In this document: positions 37,464 through 46,294 of the stretch, in pieces
Position numbering within the stretch: position 1 is the stretch's first letter
Layout of the letters: every line of letters begins with the position of its first letter
DNA from: an uncultured Alistipes sp.
GTDB lineage: Bacteria > Bacteroidota > Bacteroidia > Bacteroidales > Rikenellaceae
DNA length: 64,000 bases
Direction: 5' to 3'
Assembly: GCA_944321175.1 (NCBI GenBank)
Contig: CALUKI010000031.1
Coordinates: 62,001 to 126,000 of the forward strand
The notes under the pieces: model-generated
What the model was told of the DNA's origin: nothing
Database searches by the model: none
The model's input: only the letters and a program-made list of their open reading frames with translations
Made by a program: the position numbers and the translations under genes

Positions 37464-37598
37464 AACAGGCGGTTGTCTTTCCGGAGACGTGGACCCTCTT
37501 CTTCTGCTGTCTGCGGTAATATAGGACACAGAGAAGTCAAAGGCGTGTATCTTGCAAAAGAATCTGCCGATCCGGTTCTGATACTTGTTGTTTCCTAA
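37464..37598 (+). pseudogene. Possible C-terminal remnant of a 6-bladed propeller protein
   Basis: The frame has no start codon and ends GVYLAKESADPVLILVVS, stop at 37596-37598. The DPVLILVV ending resembles the NPVLxxxK tails of nearby 6-bladed propeller proteins (for example DDNPVLFIFRFK in the gene at 61857). The match covers only about 20 residues, so it may be chance. Confidence 0.25.
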
Positions 37599-37615
37599 AA
37601 GGTTGTCATAGAATC

Positions 37616-38653
37616 ATGAAACGTTGTAATTTACTGTATATCGGATCCGTATTTTTTACGGCACTGATTTTCGGTTGCACCCGAACCCCTTCTTCCGATT
37701 GCGAAGGATGTATGATCTCTGTCAACCCGCAGCAAACCGAACGGCTGGAAGTTGATTGCTGCCGCAAATTTGAGCTGCTGGATGCAGGAAATCCCATTCT
37801 TCTCGGCAATATCACCAACGCATGGATACAGGATCGGAAATGGATCATCATTTCAAATTCGGGTGCATATATTTTCGATCTTAACGGCAACCTGCTTACC
37901 GAACTATCCAGAAAAGGAAGGGCCTCCGATGAATATATCACCCTATGGGACGCATGGCCCGAAAACGACGAGATCTGCATATTCGATCCCAACGGGCAGA
38001 AAATTCTTCGATACGACACCGATGGCGATTTCCGCTCCTGCACTCCGATCCAAAGACCATACGGGGAAGCCTTCCAATATCTGTATCCATTGAATTCCGA
38101 TTCCTACATCGGAAAGTTGAGCTACCAGGGCAAACCTACTCCGGAACTGGCTCTTTACAACAAGCAATACGAATTCATCCGATTAATCGGAAACACCCAT
38201 TTCAATACGGGAATGCGATTCAACTACCCATTCAGCAAATATCGGAATCAAATTCTCTATTGCGACGACATCCACAACAAGATCTATTCCATCGATACGA
38301 CGGAAACCGTCCGCTTGCGCTACACAATCGATTTCGGAACCAAGAACTTGCCGCAGGACATCGACGATGAAAAATTGGTAGAAACAATACTCCGCTTAAA
38401 GGATTACCAGCGCTATGCATTGTTGCCGGCCAATGTCCATGAAGACGACAATCGGCTGATTTTCACATTTATTTACAACAAGAAGAAAAATATCGGAGTA
38501 TACAACAAACCTACCGGCGAAGTCCGATGTCTGCGTATCGAATCTCCGGACGATTTTATCCTCTCGGGTATCGAATCGCTCTCTTCCTGCAAGTTAGCCC
38601 TGTTTTTCAGCAATGAACATTCGACTCAAATACGAATAGTCAATATCAATTAA
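37616..38653 (+). CDS. 6-bladed beta-propeller lipoprotein
   Basis: A 345-residue lipoprotein (lipobox ALIFGC). The mature part fits the Bacteroidales 6-bladed beta-propeller family: AWIQDRKWIIISNSGAYIFD, the blade motif LNGNLLTELSRKGRASDEYI, then DEICIFDPNGQKILRYDTDG. In related proteins this blade reads GRGPQEY. Function is not established; members often accompany NVEALA peptides. Codon use and base composition are more AT-rich than the flanking housekeeping genes, consistent with acquired DNA. No NVEALA gene is visible directly beside it. I see no good promoter match upstream. Confidence 0.8.
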   Translation: MKRCNLLYIGSVFFTALIFGCTRTPSSDCEGCMISVNPQQTERLEVDCCRKFELLDAGNPILLGNITNAWIQDRKWIIISNSGAYIFDLNGNLLTELSRKGRASDEYITLWDAWPENDEICIFDPNGQKILRYDTDGDFRSCTPIQRPYGEAFQYLYPLNSDSYIGKLSYQGKPTPELALYNKQYEFIRLIGNTHFNTGMRFNYPFSKYRNQILYCDDIHNKIYSIDTTETVRLRYTIDFGTKNLPQDIDDEKLVETILRLKDYQRYALLPANVHEDDNRLIFTFIYNKKKNIGVYNKPTGEVRCLRIESPDDFILSGIESLSSCKLALFFSNEHSTQIRIVNIN

Positions 38654-38683
38654 AAATTGAACAATCAGATACATAACAGCATA

Positions 38684-38721
38684 AAAGGAAGCGGTTGAGT
38701 AAAAACTCAACCGCTTCCTTT
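38684..38721. terminator. Bidirectional terminator between the propeller gene and rnfA
   Basis: A perfect 17-bp stem (38684-38700 with 38705-38721, loop AAAA) flanked by A and T tracts. It serves both converging genes. Confidence 0.9.
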
Positions 38722-38744
38722 ATGAACCTGACAGATCTACACCT

Positions 38745-39326
38745 TTACACCAGCCCCGAGAAGCCCATGAAGGCCATGGCCAGAATACCGGCCGTGATCA
38801 AGGCAATGGGAGTGCCGCGGAATGCAACGGGCACATCCTCCATTTCGAGCCGCTCGCGGATACCGGCGAAGAGCACCAGCGCCAAAGCGAAGCCCAAGGC
38901 CGTCGAAACCGAATAGACGACGCTCTGCAGCAACGAGAACTCCTTCTGGATCATCAGAATCGCAACGCCCAGTACGGCGCAGTTGGTCGTGATGAGCGGC
39001 AGAAAGATACCCAGCGCCTGATAGAGCGACGGCGAGAGTTTCTTCAGGATGATCTCGACCATCTGCACCAGGGCGGCGATCACCAGAATGAAGACGATCG
39101 TCTGCATGTACTGGATCTGCAGCGGGTCGAGGATAAAGATCTGTATCGACCACGCGACGACGGCGGTCAGCGCCATGACGAAGGTCACGGCGGCACCCAT
39201 GCCCAGCGAAGTCTCCACCTTCGACGATACGCCCAGGAAGGGGCAGATACCGAGGAACTGAGCCAGTACGACGTTGTTGACGAGGATGGCTCCGACAACG
39301 ATTGCGAAGTAGGATATCTGTTCCAT
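38745..39326 (-). CDS. rnfA: Rnf complex subunit A
   Basis: A 193-residue integral membrane subunit of the Rnf complex, which couples ferredoxin oxidation and NAD+ reduction to Na+ or H+ translocation. Six hydrophobic helices can be traced. Typical segments are [18 protein letters not shown] and the C-terminal [16 protein letters not shown]. RnfA and RnfE are inverted-topology paralogues that share a 2Fe-2S cluster site; the Cys of GICPFLG is the candidate ligand. It is the last gene of the rnf operon, starting two bases after rnfE ends. Confidence 0.95.
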   Translation of the reverse strand: MEQISYFAIVVGAILVNNVVLAQFLGICPFLGVSSKVETSLGMGAAVTFVMALTAVVAWSIQIFILDPLQIQYMQTIVFILVIAALVQMVEIILKKLSPSLYQALGIFLPLITTNCAVLGVAILMIQKEFSLLQSVVYSVSTALGFALALVLFAGIRERLEMEDVPVAFRGTPIALITAGILAMAFMGFSGLV

Positions 39327-39328
39327 GA

Positions 39329-39913
39329 CTATTTCTTGGCCAATTTGTTAAACAAAACCATCAGGTAGCCCAGCACGAAGAAACCGCCGGGTGCGAGGAT
39401 GAAGACGAGCGGCATGTAGTCGCCGATCCCGAACGAATAGCCGAAGATCGCGCCGCTGCCCAGCAGCTCGCGGATCGCACCGATGACCGTCAGCGAAAGC
39501 GTGAAGCCCAGACCGATGCCCAGACCGTCCAATGCCGAATCGAAGGCGTTGTTTTTCGAGGCGAAGGCTTCGGCACGGCCCAGAATGATGCAGTTGACGA
39601 CGATCAGCGGAATGAAGACTCCCAGCGTCGCATAAAGCGCCGGCACGAAGGCCTGCATCAGCATCTGCACGACAGTCACGAACGAGGCGATCACGACGAT
39701 GAAGGCCGGAATGCGCACCTTGTCCGGAATGAGGTTCTTGATGAGCGAGATGACGATATTCGACAGGATCAGCACGGACATCGTCGCCACCCCCATGCCG
39801 AAACCGTTGGCGGCGCTCGTTGTCGTTCCCAACGTAGGGCACATGCCGAGCACCAGTACGAATGTCGGATTCTCGCGGATGACTCCCTTGAGAATCAGTT
39901 TCAGTTTATTCAT
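39329..39913 (-). CDS. rnfE: Rnf complex subunit E
   Basis: A 194-residue membrane subunit, paralogous to RnfA. The N terminus [30 protein letters not shown] carries the Cys expected to help bind the membrane 2Fe-2S cluster. The ATG at 39913 is chosen: the sequence AAAGGAGG lies five bases before it, an unusually good Shine-Dalgarno for this phylum, and the frame's upstream extension overlaps rnfG. It overlaps rnfG by eight bases, so translation is probably coupled. Confidence 0.95.
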   Translation of the reverse strand: MNKLKLILKGVIRENPTFVLVLGMCPTLGTTTSAANGFGMGVATMSVLILSNIVISLIKNLIPDKVRIPAFIVVIASFVTVVQMLMQAFVPALYATLGVFIPLIVVNCIILGRAEAFASKNNAFDSALDGLGIGLGFTLSLTVIGAIRELLGSGAIFGYSFGIGDYMPLVFILAPGGFFVLGYLMVLFNKLAKK

Positions 39914-40595
39914 GGTCGCCTCCTTTCCGGGCATCGCCGCCCATTTGTTCCGCACCGGCCGCATCCTCCGAAGCATCCGCTGCGGCAGTTTTTGTTGCCC
40001 CCGACGTTGCCGTAGCGCCCGAAGCGCCATCCCAAGCATCGCCGACCGTCTGTTTGTAGGCAGCATACGCACGGGCCATCGCATCGACATAGGCCCGCGA
40101 CGAGATCGTCGCCGCCGTCAGGGCGTCCACGTCGCCGCCGTCCTTCTTCACCGAAAGTTTCATCTCACCGGGATTCTTGCCCTCGAAGCTGGCGTAGAGC
40201 GGATTGCCCGCATCGGCCATCTTCGTACCCAGACCGGGCGTCTCCGACTGTTCGAGGACATTGACATTGAGCACCCGTCCCCCGGCATCGAAACCCACCA
40301 TCAGCCGGATCAGGCCGTTGAAACCCTTCCTGGTCATGCTCTCGACGGCATACCCCACGACCTTGCCATCCTTGCTGGCCGTGTGCACCGCAACGGGCAG
40401 CTCGTCGATCGTAAGTTCCGACGTTTCCGTCTTGTCGAACGGCGGCAGCACCGCCTGCAGGGCCGCTTCCGTAGCGGCGGCCTTGGCGGCCGCAATCGGC
40501 TCGACGGTGATCATGTTCACATATCCCACGCCGGCCGAGGAGATCAACGTGATCGTAAAGAGTACGACCACCATGTTTTTCAGAGAACTTTTCAT
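39906..40595 (-). CDS. rnfG: Rnf complex subunit G (covalent FMN)
   Basis: A 229-residue subunit with one N-terminal membrane helix (VVVLFTITLISSAGVGY) and a periplasmic FMN-binding domain. The flavinylation motif lies in DALTAATISS, where the second Thr is the expected covalent FMN attachment residue. The C-terminal 40 residues are Ala/Gly/Asp-rich and likely disordered. The ATG at 40595 is preferred to a GTG six bases upstream because AGGAGG precedes it at good spacing. Confidence 0.94.
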   Translation of the reverse strand: MKSSLKNMVVVLFTITLISSAGVGYVNMITVEPIAAAKAAATEAALQAVLPPFDKTETSELTIDELPVAVHTASKDGKVVGYAVESMTRKGFNGLIRLMVGFDAGGRVLNVNVLEQSETPGLGTKMADAGNPLYASFEGKNPGEMKLSVKKDGGDVDALTAATISSRAYVDAMARAYAAYKQTVGDAWDGASGATATSGATKTAAADASEDAAGAEQMGGDARKGGDHE

Positions 40596-40604
40596 CCGCA
40601 CCTC

Positions 40605-41576
40605 CTATTTTTTCGCGCCGAAACGCTTGGGTTTGACATAACGGTTGATCAGGGGCACCGTTGCATTCATGAGCAGAATGGCGAACGACATCCCTTCGGG
40701 ATAGGATCCCCACAGACGAATGCACATCGTGATGACACCGATACCGATGCCGTAGATCACGCCGCCGCGAATCGTCATCGGCGAGGTCGAATAGTCCGTC
40801 GCCATATAAACGGCGCCGAGGATGGCACCGCCGGCCAGCACATGGAATGCGGGGAACTCATAGAGCATCGCGCCGCTCTGGCCACGTCCGAGGGCGACGA
40901 GGAGTGCAAAGACAGCCATCGTACCGAGAATCGTCACCGGAATGTGCCATGTAATGACACGCCGCCACAACAGATAGACGAATCCGGCCAGCAGGGCCAG
41001 TGCCGCCACTTCGCCCAACGAACCGGGGATCGAGCCGAACAACATGTCCTGATAATCCACCGCCGTGGCCGATACGGCGCCGAACTTGACGGCAGCCAGC
41101 GGCGTAGCGCCCGAAAAGGCATCGGCAACGGCCCCCGCCGGCTGCGGGAACGACGTCATCTGGGCAGGATAGGCGATCAGCAGGAAGACACGGCCCACGA
41201 GCGCCGGATTGAAGGGGTTCTTGCCCAAGCCCCCGAAAGTCATCTTACCGATGCCGACAGCCACGAAAGCGCCGATCACGACGATCCACCAGGGAATCGA
41301 CGACGGGAGGTTGAAGGCCAGCAGGACACCGGTTACCACTGCCGACAGATTGCCGACGGTACAGCCTCCTCGGAACAGGAAGCGCTGAATCAGGTATTCG
41401 AACACCACGCAGCATACCACCGACAGGGCCGTAACGGCCAGTACGCTCCAGCCGAAGACCAACGTCGAGACGACCAGTGCGGGCAGCAGCGCAATCACCA
41501 CATCCCGCATGATCTTCGTCGTGGACTCCGTGCTGTGGACATGCGGCGACGGTGCGACAAAAAGTTGATTTGCCAT
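40605..41576 (-). CDS. rnfD: Rnf complex subunit D (covalent FMN)
   Basis: A 323-residue integral membrane subunit of the NqrB/RnfD family. About ten hydrophobic helices are visible, including MRDVVIALLPALVVSTLVFGW. The flavin attachment site is the Thr of FSGATPLAAVK. A second conserved block is GGLGKNPFNPALVGR, and YMATDYSTSPMT near the C terminus is typical. The ATG at 41576 is chosen; the frame is open 90 codons upstream into rnfC without homology. Confidence 0.95.
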   Translation of the reverse strand: MANQLFVAPSPHVHSTESTTKIMRDVVIALLPALVVSTLVFGWSVLAVTALSVVCCVVFEYLIQRFLFRGGCTVGNLSAVVTGVLLAFNLPSSIPWWIVVIGAFVAVGIGKMTFGGLGKNPFNPALVGRVFLLIAYPAQMTSFPQPAGAVADAFSGATPLAAVKFGAVSATAVDYQDMLFGSIPGSLGEVAALALLAGFVYLLWRRVITWHIPVTILGTMAVFALLVALGRGQSGAMLYEFPAFHVLAGGAILGAVYMATDYSTSPMTIRGGVIYGIGIGVITMCIRLWGSYPEGMSFAILLMNATVPLINRYVKPKRFGAKK

Positions 41577-41605
41577 AGTATATTTCCGTTTTTTCGTTCT
41601 TCGGT

Positions 41606-42955
41606 CTATTTCCTGGGGGCATTGGCCGCAGCGCGGGCACGGATGATCCCCATCACACGTTGTTTCCCCTGACGGATATAATCCAGCAGCGGCAGATCGG
41701 CCGGACAGGTGAACTGACAGCAGCCGCACTCGATACAACTCGTCACCTCCTCGTTTTCGAGACGTTCCCACAGTCCTTTGCGTGCGAGCTTCGAAATCAG
41801 GTAGGGTTCCAGACCCATCGGGCAGGCCTGCACGCACTTGGCGCATTTGATGCAGGCGCTCTCCGGCGCACGACGCGCACCGACCCCGCTGAGCACCGTA
41901 ATGCCCGAACAGCCCTTCGTCACGGGACTGGCGAGATTGACCATTGCACGGCCCATCATCGGGCCGCCGTTGAGCACCTTCACATCTCCGTCGGGGAGGC
42001 CTCCGGCCGCTTCGAGCAGCGAAGCGACGGGCGTACCCATCCGCACAAGGAAATTCGACGGCTTTTTCATCCCCCTGCCCGTCACGGTCACGATCCGTTC
42101 GACGAGCGGTTTGTGTTTCTGCACGGCCTCATAGACGGCCACCGTCGTCGAGGCGTTGCAGACAACGGCCCCCACATCGATCGGAAGCCCCGGAGGAGGC
42201 GGAACCTGCCGCCCCGTAATGGCGGCGATCAACTGCTTCTCACCGCCCTGCGGATAGCGTACCTTCAACGGCACGACCACCACGCCGGCATAGTGTTTCG
42301 ACAACTCACGCAGGAAGGTGATTGCATCGGGCTTGTTGTTTTCAATTCCGATATGGGCGCGGTTCACACCCAGCAGCCGCATCAGAATCGTCGCCCCGAC
42401 CATCAGCTCTTCGCCCTTCTCCAGCATCGTGCGATGATCGGACGTAAGATAAGGTTCGCACTCCACGCCGTTGATAATCAGATACTCAGCCTTCTTGCCG
42501 GCCGGTATCGACAGCTTTACGTGCGTCGGGAAGGTTGCACCGCCCATGCCGACGACACCGGCCGCCTTGATCCGATCGAGGATCTCGGCCGGCGTAAGGC
42601 TGCATTCGCGCACCAGATCGTTCGACAGGTCGATGCCGGGAGCCCAATCGTCTCCCTCGCGTTTGATGGTAATCATCATCTGACGCACGCCCTGGCCATT
42701 GGGTTGCATGTCAACGGCCGTTACCGTACCCGACACGGGAGCATGAATATTGGCCGACATGAAACTTGCGGCTTCGGCGATGAGCTGTCCGACCAGCACC
42801 TTGTCGCCTTTGGCGACCTTCGCTACGGCCGGAGCGCCGATATGCTGCGACAGCGGCACCTGCGCCACATCGGGCAGCGCAAAACGCTCCACGGCCGCAC
42901 CCCGCGACAATTTGTTATCCGACGGATGGACTCCGCCGATGGGAAATGTCTTCAT
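41606..42955 (-). CDS. rnfC: Rnf complex subunit C
   Basis: A 449-residue peripheral subunit that binds NADH and FMN and passes electrons to or from the membrane part. The N-terminal segment GGVHPSDNKLSRG is typical. The Complex I 51-kDa-like domain (about 130-290) contains GMGGATFPTHVKL and a GVECEPYLTSDHR motif. Two 4Fe-4S clusters are formed by CIKCAKCVQACPMGLEP and CIECGCCQFTCPADLPL near the C terminus. AAAGGAG lies nine bases upstream of the start, again a Shine-Dalgarno-like site. Confidence 0.96.
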   Translation of the reverse strand: MKTFPIGGVHPSDNKLSRGAAVERFALPDVAQVPLSQHIGAPAVAKVAKGDKVLVGQLIAEAASFMSANIHAPVSGTVTAVDMQPNGQGVRQMMITIKREGDDWAPGIDLSNDLVRECSLTPAEILDRIKAAGVVGMGGATFPTHVKLSIPAGKKAEYLIINGVECEPYLTSDHRTMLEKGEELMVGATILMRLLGVNRAHIGIENNKPDAITFLRELSKHYAGVVVVPLKVRYPQGGEKQLIAAITGRQVPPPPGLPIDVGAVVCNASTTVAVYEAVQKHKPLVERIVTVTGRGMKKPSNFLVRMGTPVASLLEAAGGLPDGDVKVLNGGPMMGRAMVNLASPVTKGCSGITVLSGVGARRAPESACIKCAKCVQACPMGLEPYLISKLARKGLWERLENEEVTSCIECGCCQFTCPADLPLLDYIRQGKQRVMGIIRARAAANAPRK

Positions 42956-42973
42956 ATAGCTCTACTCCTTTGA

Positions 42974-43948
42974 TTATTCACTCTTTTGCTCCGACGTCCG
43001 CGTCTTCGTCGCCGCGTCCTCCGCAACCGGCTTCACCGCTGTCGCAACTCCGGCTGCCGGACCCTTCTCCGCCGTTGTTGCCGCAGGCGCCGCCGCGGGT
43101 TTCGCCGCAGGCTGCTTCGGTTCCCGCGGCAGCGGATCCATGCCGACAAGACGGATGGCGCCCGTCGGACACTCGTTCACGCACTTACGGCACAACTTGC
43201 ACTTCCGGGGATCGATGTAGGCGAGGTTGTTCTCGACAGTGATGGCTCCGAAAGCACAAACCTTTTCACACTTGCCGCAGCCGATGCAACCCGCCTTGCA
43301 GGCCTTCATCACGACGGCACCCTTCTCCTTCGAGACGCACGACACATAGACCGCACGATTCTTGGGCCACCGTTTGCGCAACTCGATGATTCCCTTCGGG
43401 CAGGCCTTGACGCAGGCGCCGCAGGCCGTGCACTTGTCGGGATCGACCACCGGAAGCCCCGTTTCGGGATCCATCGACAATGCGCCGAACTGGCAGGCCT
43501 GCACGCAGTCGCCGAATCCCAGGCAGCCATAGGAGCAGCCCGTCTCACCGACGTAGAGCGATGCCGCGACGGCACACGATTTCGCGCCGTCGAAACGGTT
43601 CGTGCGGGGACGTTTTGCGCAGGTGCCGCCGCAACGGACCGTTGCGGTCTGCGCCTCCTTCTGCGGAGCCGACTTGCCCAGATAACCGGCGCACCGCTTC
43701 ATCGTATCGGCACCGCCCACCGGACAGTAAAGATCGGAAATATCCTCACGCTTGACCAGCGCGTCGGCCATACCCCGGCATCCGGCAAAGCCGCAACCGC
43801 CGCAATTGGCGCCGGGAAGCATCTTCTCCACCTCGTCGATACGCGGATCCTCCTCGACGCGGAACTTCTGCGCGACGACATAGAGAATGACAGCCGCCAA
43901 CACGCCCAACACGCAAAGCGTCAGGATCGTATAAATCAATATTTCCAT
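42974..43948 (-). CDS. rnfB: Rnf complex subunit B (multi-cluster ferredoxin)
   Basis: A 324-residue ferredoxin-like subunit that accepts electrons from soluble ferredoxin. An N-terminal membrane helix (LIYTILTLCVLGVLAAVILYVV) is followed by a 4Fe-4S domain (ANCGGCGFAGC...YCPVGG). Then come several ferredoxin-type repeats: GYLG...CAVAASLYVGETGCSYGC, CVQACQFGA, CTACGACVKACPKG, CIGCGKCEKVCAFGA and CKLCRKCVNECPTGA. The C-terminal tail is Ala/Pro/Lys-rich. The ATG overlaps the rseC stop codon by one base (TAATG). Confidence 0.96.
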   Translation of the reverse strand: MEILIYTILTLCVLGVLAAVILYVVAQKFRVEEDPRIDEVEKMLPGANCGGCGFAGCRGMADALVKREDISDLYCPVGGADTMKRCAGYLGKSAPQKEAQTATVRCGGTCAKRPRTNRFDGAKSCAVAASLYVGETGCSYGCLGFGDCVQACQFGALSMDPETGLPVVDPDKCTACGACVKACPKGIIELRKRWPKNRAVYVSCVSKEKGAVVMKACKAGCIGCGKCEKVCAFGAITVENNLAYIDPRKCKLCRKCVNECPTGAIRLVGMDPLPREPKQPAAKPAAAPAATTAEKGPAAGVATAVKPVAEDAATKTRTSEQKSE

Positions 43949-44364
43949 TATGGTTTATGAATTTTGAAGTGAATTTTCCGTTCCAGACGCGCTCTGCACA
44001 GATACAGCGCCACAAAATAGAGCGCTGTCGCCGCAAGGGCCGCCAAGGCCGACACGCCGTCGCCCGCGCCTGCAGCCGACGATACGATCAGGGCGCCCAG
44101 CAAAACGACAAAAGGCATGACATAGGCCCAGAAGACCGCTATCATGCCCATATTGCTTTCGATCGAGACTACGACACTTTCGCCCGGCACATAGGCCGCA
44201 GCATCGGGGGTCGCAATCTCCACCCGTTTTCGTTTCGACTCGCCCAATCCGCAGACACTGCGGGCGTGGCACGCCGCACAGGCGCTCTGCACCGTCAGCT
44301 CCGCCTCCACCACATCGTCATCCGCCCGGATGACCGTAGCGATATGTTCAACCGTCTGCGCCAT
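43948..44364 (-). CDS. rseC: RseC/SoxR-reducing system family protein
   Basis: A 138-residue RseC-family protein, usually encoded with rnf genes. The N-terminal half has the conserved Cys cluster (SACAACHARSVCGLGESK) that could bind a cluster or sense redox state. Two membrane helices follow (MIAVFWAYVMPFVVLLGAL and ALAALAATALYFVALYL). The ATG at 44364 is chosen; a GTG at 44370 directly abuts the nadE stop. It lies between nadE and rnfB without a gap, so all three are probably on one mRNA. Confidence 0.88.
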   Translation of the reverse strand: MAQTVEHIATVIRADDDVVEAELTVQSACAACHARSVCGLGESKRKRVEIATPDAAAYVPGESVVVSIESNMGMIAVFWAYVMPFVVLLGALIVSSAAGAGDGVSALAALAATALYFVALYLCRARLERKIHFKIHKP

Positions 44365-44370
44365 CTCCAC

Positions 44371-45954
44371 TCAATCGCCGTACTTGTTCGTGAGCGGCAA
44401 AATGCGTTCATGGCCGAAAGCGCATGCCGAAAGACGCAGAACGGGCGGGAACTGATAGCGTTTTTTCTCGTTGCGCATCAGCATCTGATGGATCTTTTCG
44501 ACCACCTCGGCATCGAATCCGGCATTGACGATCTCTTCACGGTGCTGTCCCTCCTCGATCATGCGGAACAGAATCGCATCCACCACCTCATAGGGCGGCA
44601 GAATATCGCTGTCCTTCTGACCGGGATGCAGCTCCGACGACGGCTCCTTTGTCAGGATGCTTTCGGGGATGACGTCTCCGTGTGTTTTGTTGATATAACG
44701 GGCCAGATCGTACATCTCGCCCTTGTAAAGGTCGCCCGTCACACTGAAAGCTCCGGCCGTATCGCCGTAAAGCGTACAGAAGCCCAGTGCGTTCTCGCTC
44801 TTGTTCGATGAGTTCAAAAGCACATATCCGCACTTGTTCTGCAACGCCATCAGCATGATGGTACGCAACCGCGCCTGAATATTCTCCTCCGTTGCGTCGA
44901 ACGCCGTGCCGCCGATGATGGGTTTCATCGCATCCACCACCGCACGATAGGCCTCCGTAATCGGGACGACATCGTATTCGATGCCCAGATTCGTCGCCAG
45001 GGCCTGTGCATCGGCTACCGAGTGATCCGACGAGAACTGCGACGGCATGAGCAGCGCCTTGACGTTCTCGCGTCCCAGAGCATCGACAGCCAGACAGGCG
45101 ACGACAGCGGAATCGATACCGCCCGACAAACCGATCGAGGCCTTCGAATAACCGTTCTTCCGGAAATAGTCGCGCAAACCGCAAACCGCAGCGGCATGTA
45201 CCATCCGCGTACGATCCTTGTAGGTGGTATAGGGCACCGGAATCGGTTCGTGCCCGGCCCGTGTATCGAAGATGGCGAAATCCTCTTCGAAACTCTTCAT
45301 CAGCAGTTCGATCTGCCCGTCAGCGCCCATTACGGCCGATGTGCCGTCATACACGATCTCGGTCGAGCCGCCCATCTGGTTGATAAGCATGATGCGTTTC
45401 GACTCCACATAGGCCAGGTCGTGCATCAGATTGTAGCGAGAGGTCATCATCCCCTTGCCGAAACGGCGGGCGTTGACACTGAGGATCAAATCGACCGACT
45501 TGTCGAAATTCGACGTGCGGCTCAAATCGTCGCCGACGATGACGGCGATTTTCTCCCCGCAGAGGGTAATGGTCTCGCAGCCTCCGCCCGGAATCAAGAA
45601 GCCCATCTCACGACGAGCCGTGATAAAACGTTTGCTGATGTATTGCTGAATCGTACCGCGCTCAATGACTGCCGCGGCACTTACCGTACCCCGTTCGGTC
45701 AGAACCGGCACGCCTACGACGGCGGCTATGTGCGTGCAATGCGACGCAATCTCTTCGAGCGCCTCTTCACACAACTCGATAAAGGTCGTTTTGCACAACA
45801 GGTCCAATGCCGGCGTGCCGCTGAGCGCCTGTTCGGCAAAGACCGCGAGATCGGCGCCTTCGCGCTTCGCACGTTCGATGGCGCCGATAATTTTCAACTT
45901 GTTCCCTTCAATGTCGCCGATCGTATAATTCAGCTGAGCTAAAGCGATTTTCAT
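44371..45954 (-). CDS. nadE: NAD+ synthetase with degenerate glutaminase domain
   Basis: The last step of NAD biosynthesis. The 527-residue protein has an N-terminal nitrilase-type glutaminase domain (1-265) and a C-terminal synthetase domain with the PP-loop SIGLSGGIDSAVVACLAVDALG. Of the nitrilase triad, Glu41 (VFAEQALSG) and Lys108 (YISKRF) can be placed, but the Cys nucleophile is replaced: the KIAVIVGDDL segment has Gly141 where glutaminase-type NadE proteins have Cys (for example TVCED). The codon at 45534-45532 is GGC. The protein may therefore use free ammonia. A -7 box (TACCTTTG, 45994-45987) lies upstream. Confidence 0.93.
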   Translation of the reverse strand: MKIALAQLNYTIGDIEGNKLKIIGAIERAKREGADLAVFAEQALSGTPALDLLCKTTFIELCEEALEEIASHCTHIAAVVGVPVLTERGTVSAAAVIERGTIQQYISKRFITARREMGFLIPGGGCETITLCGEKIAVIVGDDLSRTSNFDKSVDLILSVNARRFGKGMMTSRYNLMHDLAYVESKRIMLINQMGGSTEIVYDGTSAVMGADGQIELLMKSFEEDFAIFDTRAGHEPIPVPYTTYKDRTRMVHAAAVCGLRDYFRKNGYSKASIGLSGGIDSAVVACLAVDALGRENVKALLMPSQFSSDHSVADAQALATNLGIEYDVVPITEAYRAVVDAMKPIIGGTAFDATEENIQARLRTIMLMALQNKCGYVLLNSSNKSENALGFCTLYGDTAGAFSVTGDLYKGEMYDLARYINKTHGDVIPESILTKEPSSELHPGQKDSDILPPYEVVDAILFRMIEEGQHREEIVNAGFDAEVVEKIHQMLMRNEKKRYQFPPVLRLSACAFGHERILPLTNKYGD

Positions 45955-46294
45955 CTATCAGGAATTTAGTTCTTCATTGATTGGTGCAAAGGTAACGATA
46001 ATTTGGAGAAAACGTCACGTTTTTTGCTTGAAAATAGCGTATCCGACCGAATGGTTCCCCCGTTCGCGCTCCACAGCGCATTTCCGGTTCGAAGAGAGGA
46101 TTTTCCCTGTCGGAACCGCCATCTCCGCCGCGGCGATGATGGCGGCGGGAGAGCGGAAGTTTTCCCGCTTCGCCTGAGATGGCGCCCGACGGCACGGAGA
46201 CCATGCAGGAAGATACGGCCCGCAGCGTCGGCCGTCGAACGGAAGACGCCGCCATAAAAGGCGGCGTCTTCATTTTCGTTCGTCGCTTCGGAGG
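45955..46294. other. Intergenic region between nadE and the zinc-ribbon gene
   Basis: Contains a -7 element for nadE on the minus strand (TACCTTTG, 45994-45987) and a hairpin at 46242-46271 with a 12-bp perfect stem, probably the terminator of the unit upstream on the minus strand. I see no gene in it. Confidence 0.55.
46242..46271 (-). terminator. Hairpin downstream of the zinc-ribbon gene
   Basis: GAAGACGCCGCC (46242-46253) pairs with GGCGGCGTCTTC (46260-46271), loop ATAAAA, 23 bases after the stop of the gene ending at 46295. Confidence 0.65.

Noticed and set aside
44365..44370. GTG start of rseC at 44370
   Set aside because: An ATG six bases later gives a normal start; the GTG directly abuts the nadE stop codon.
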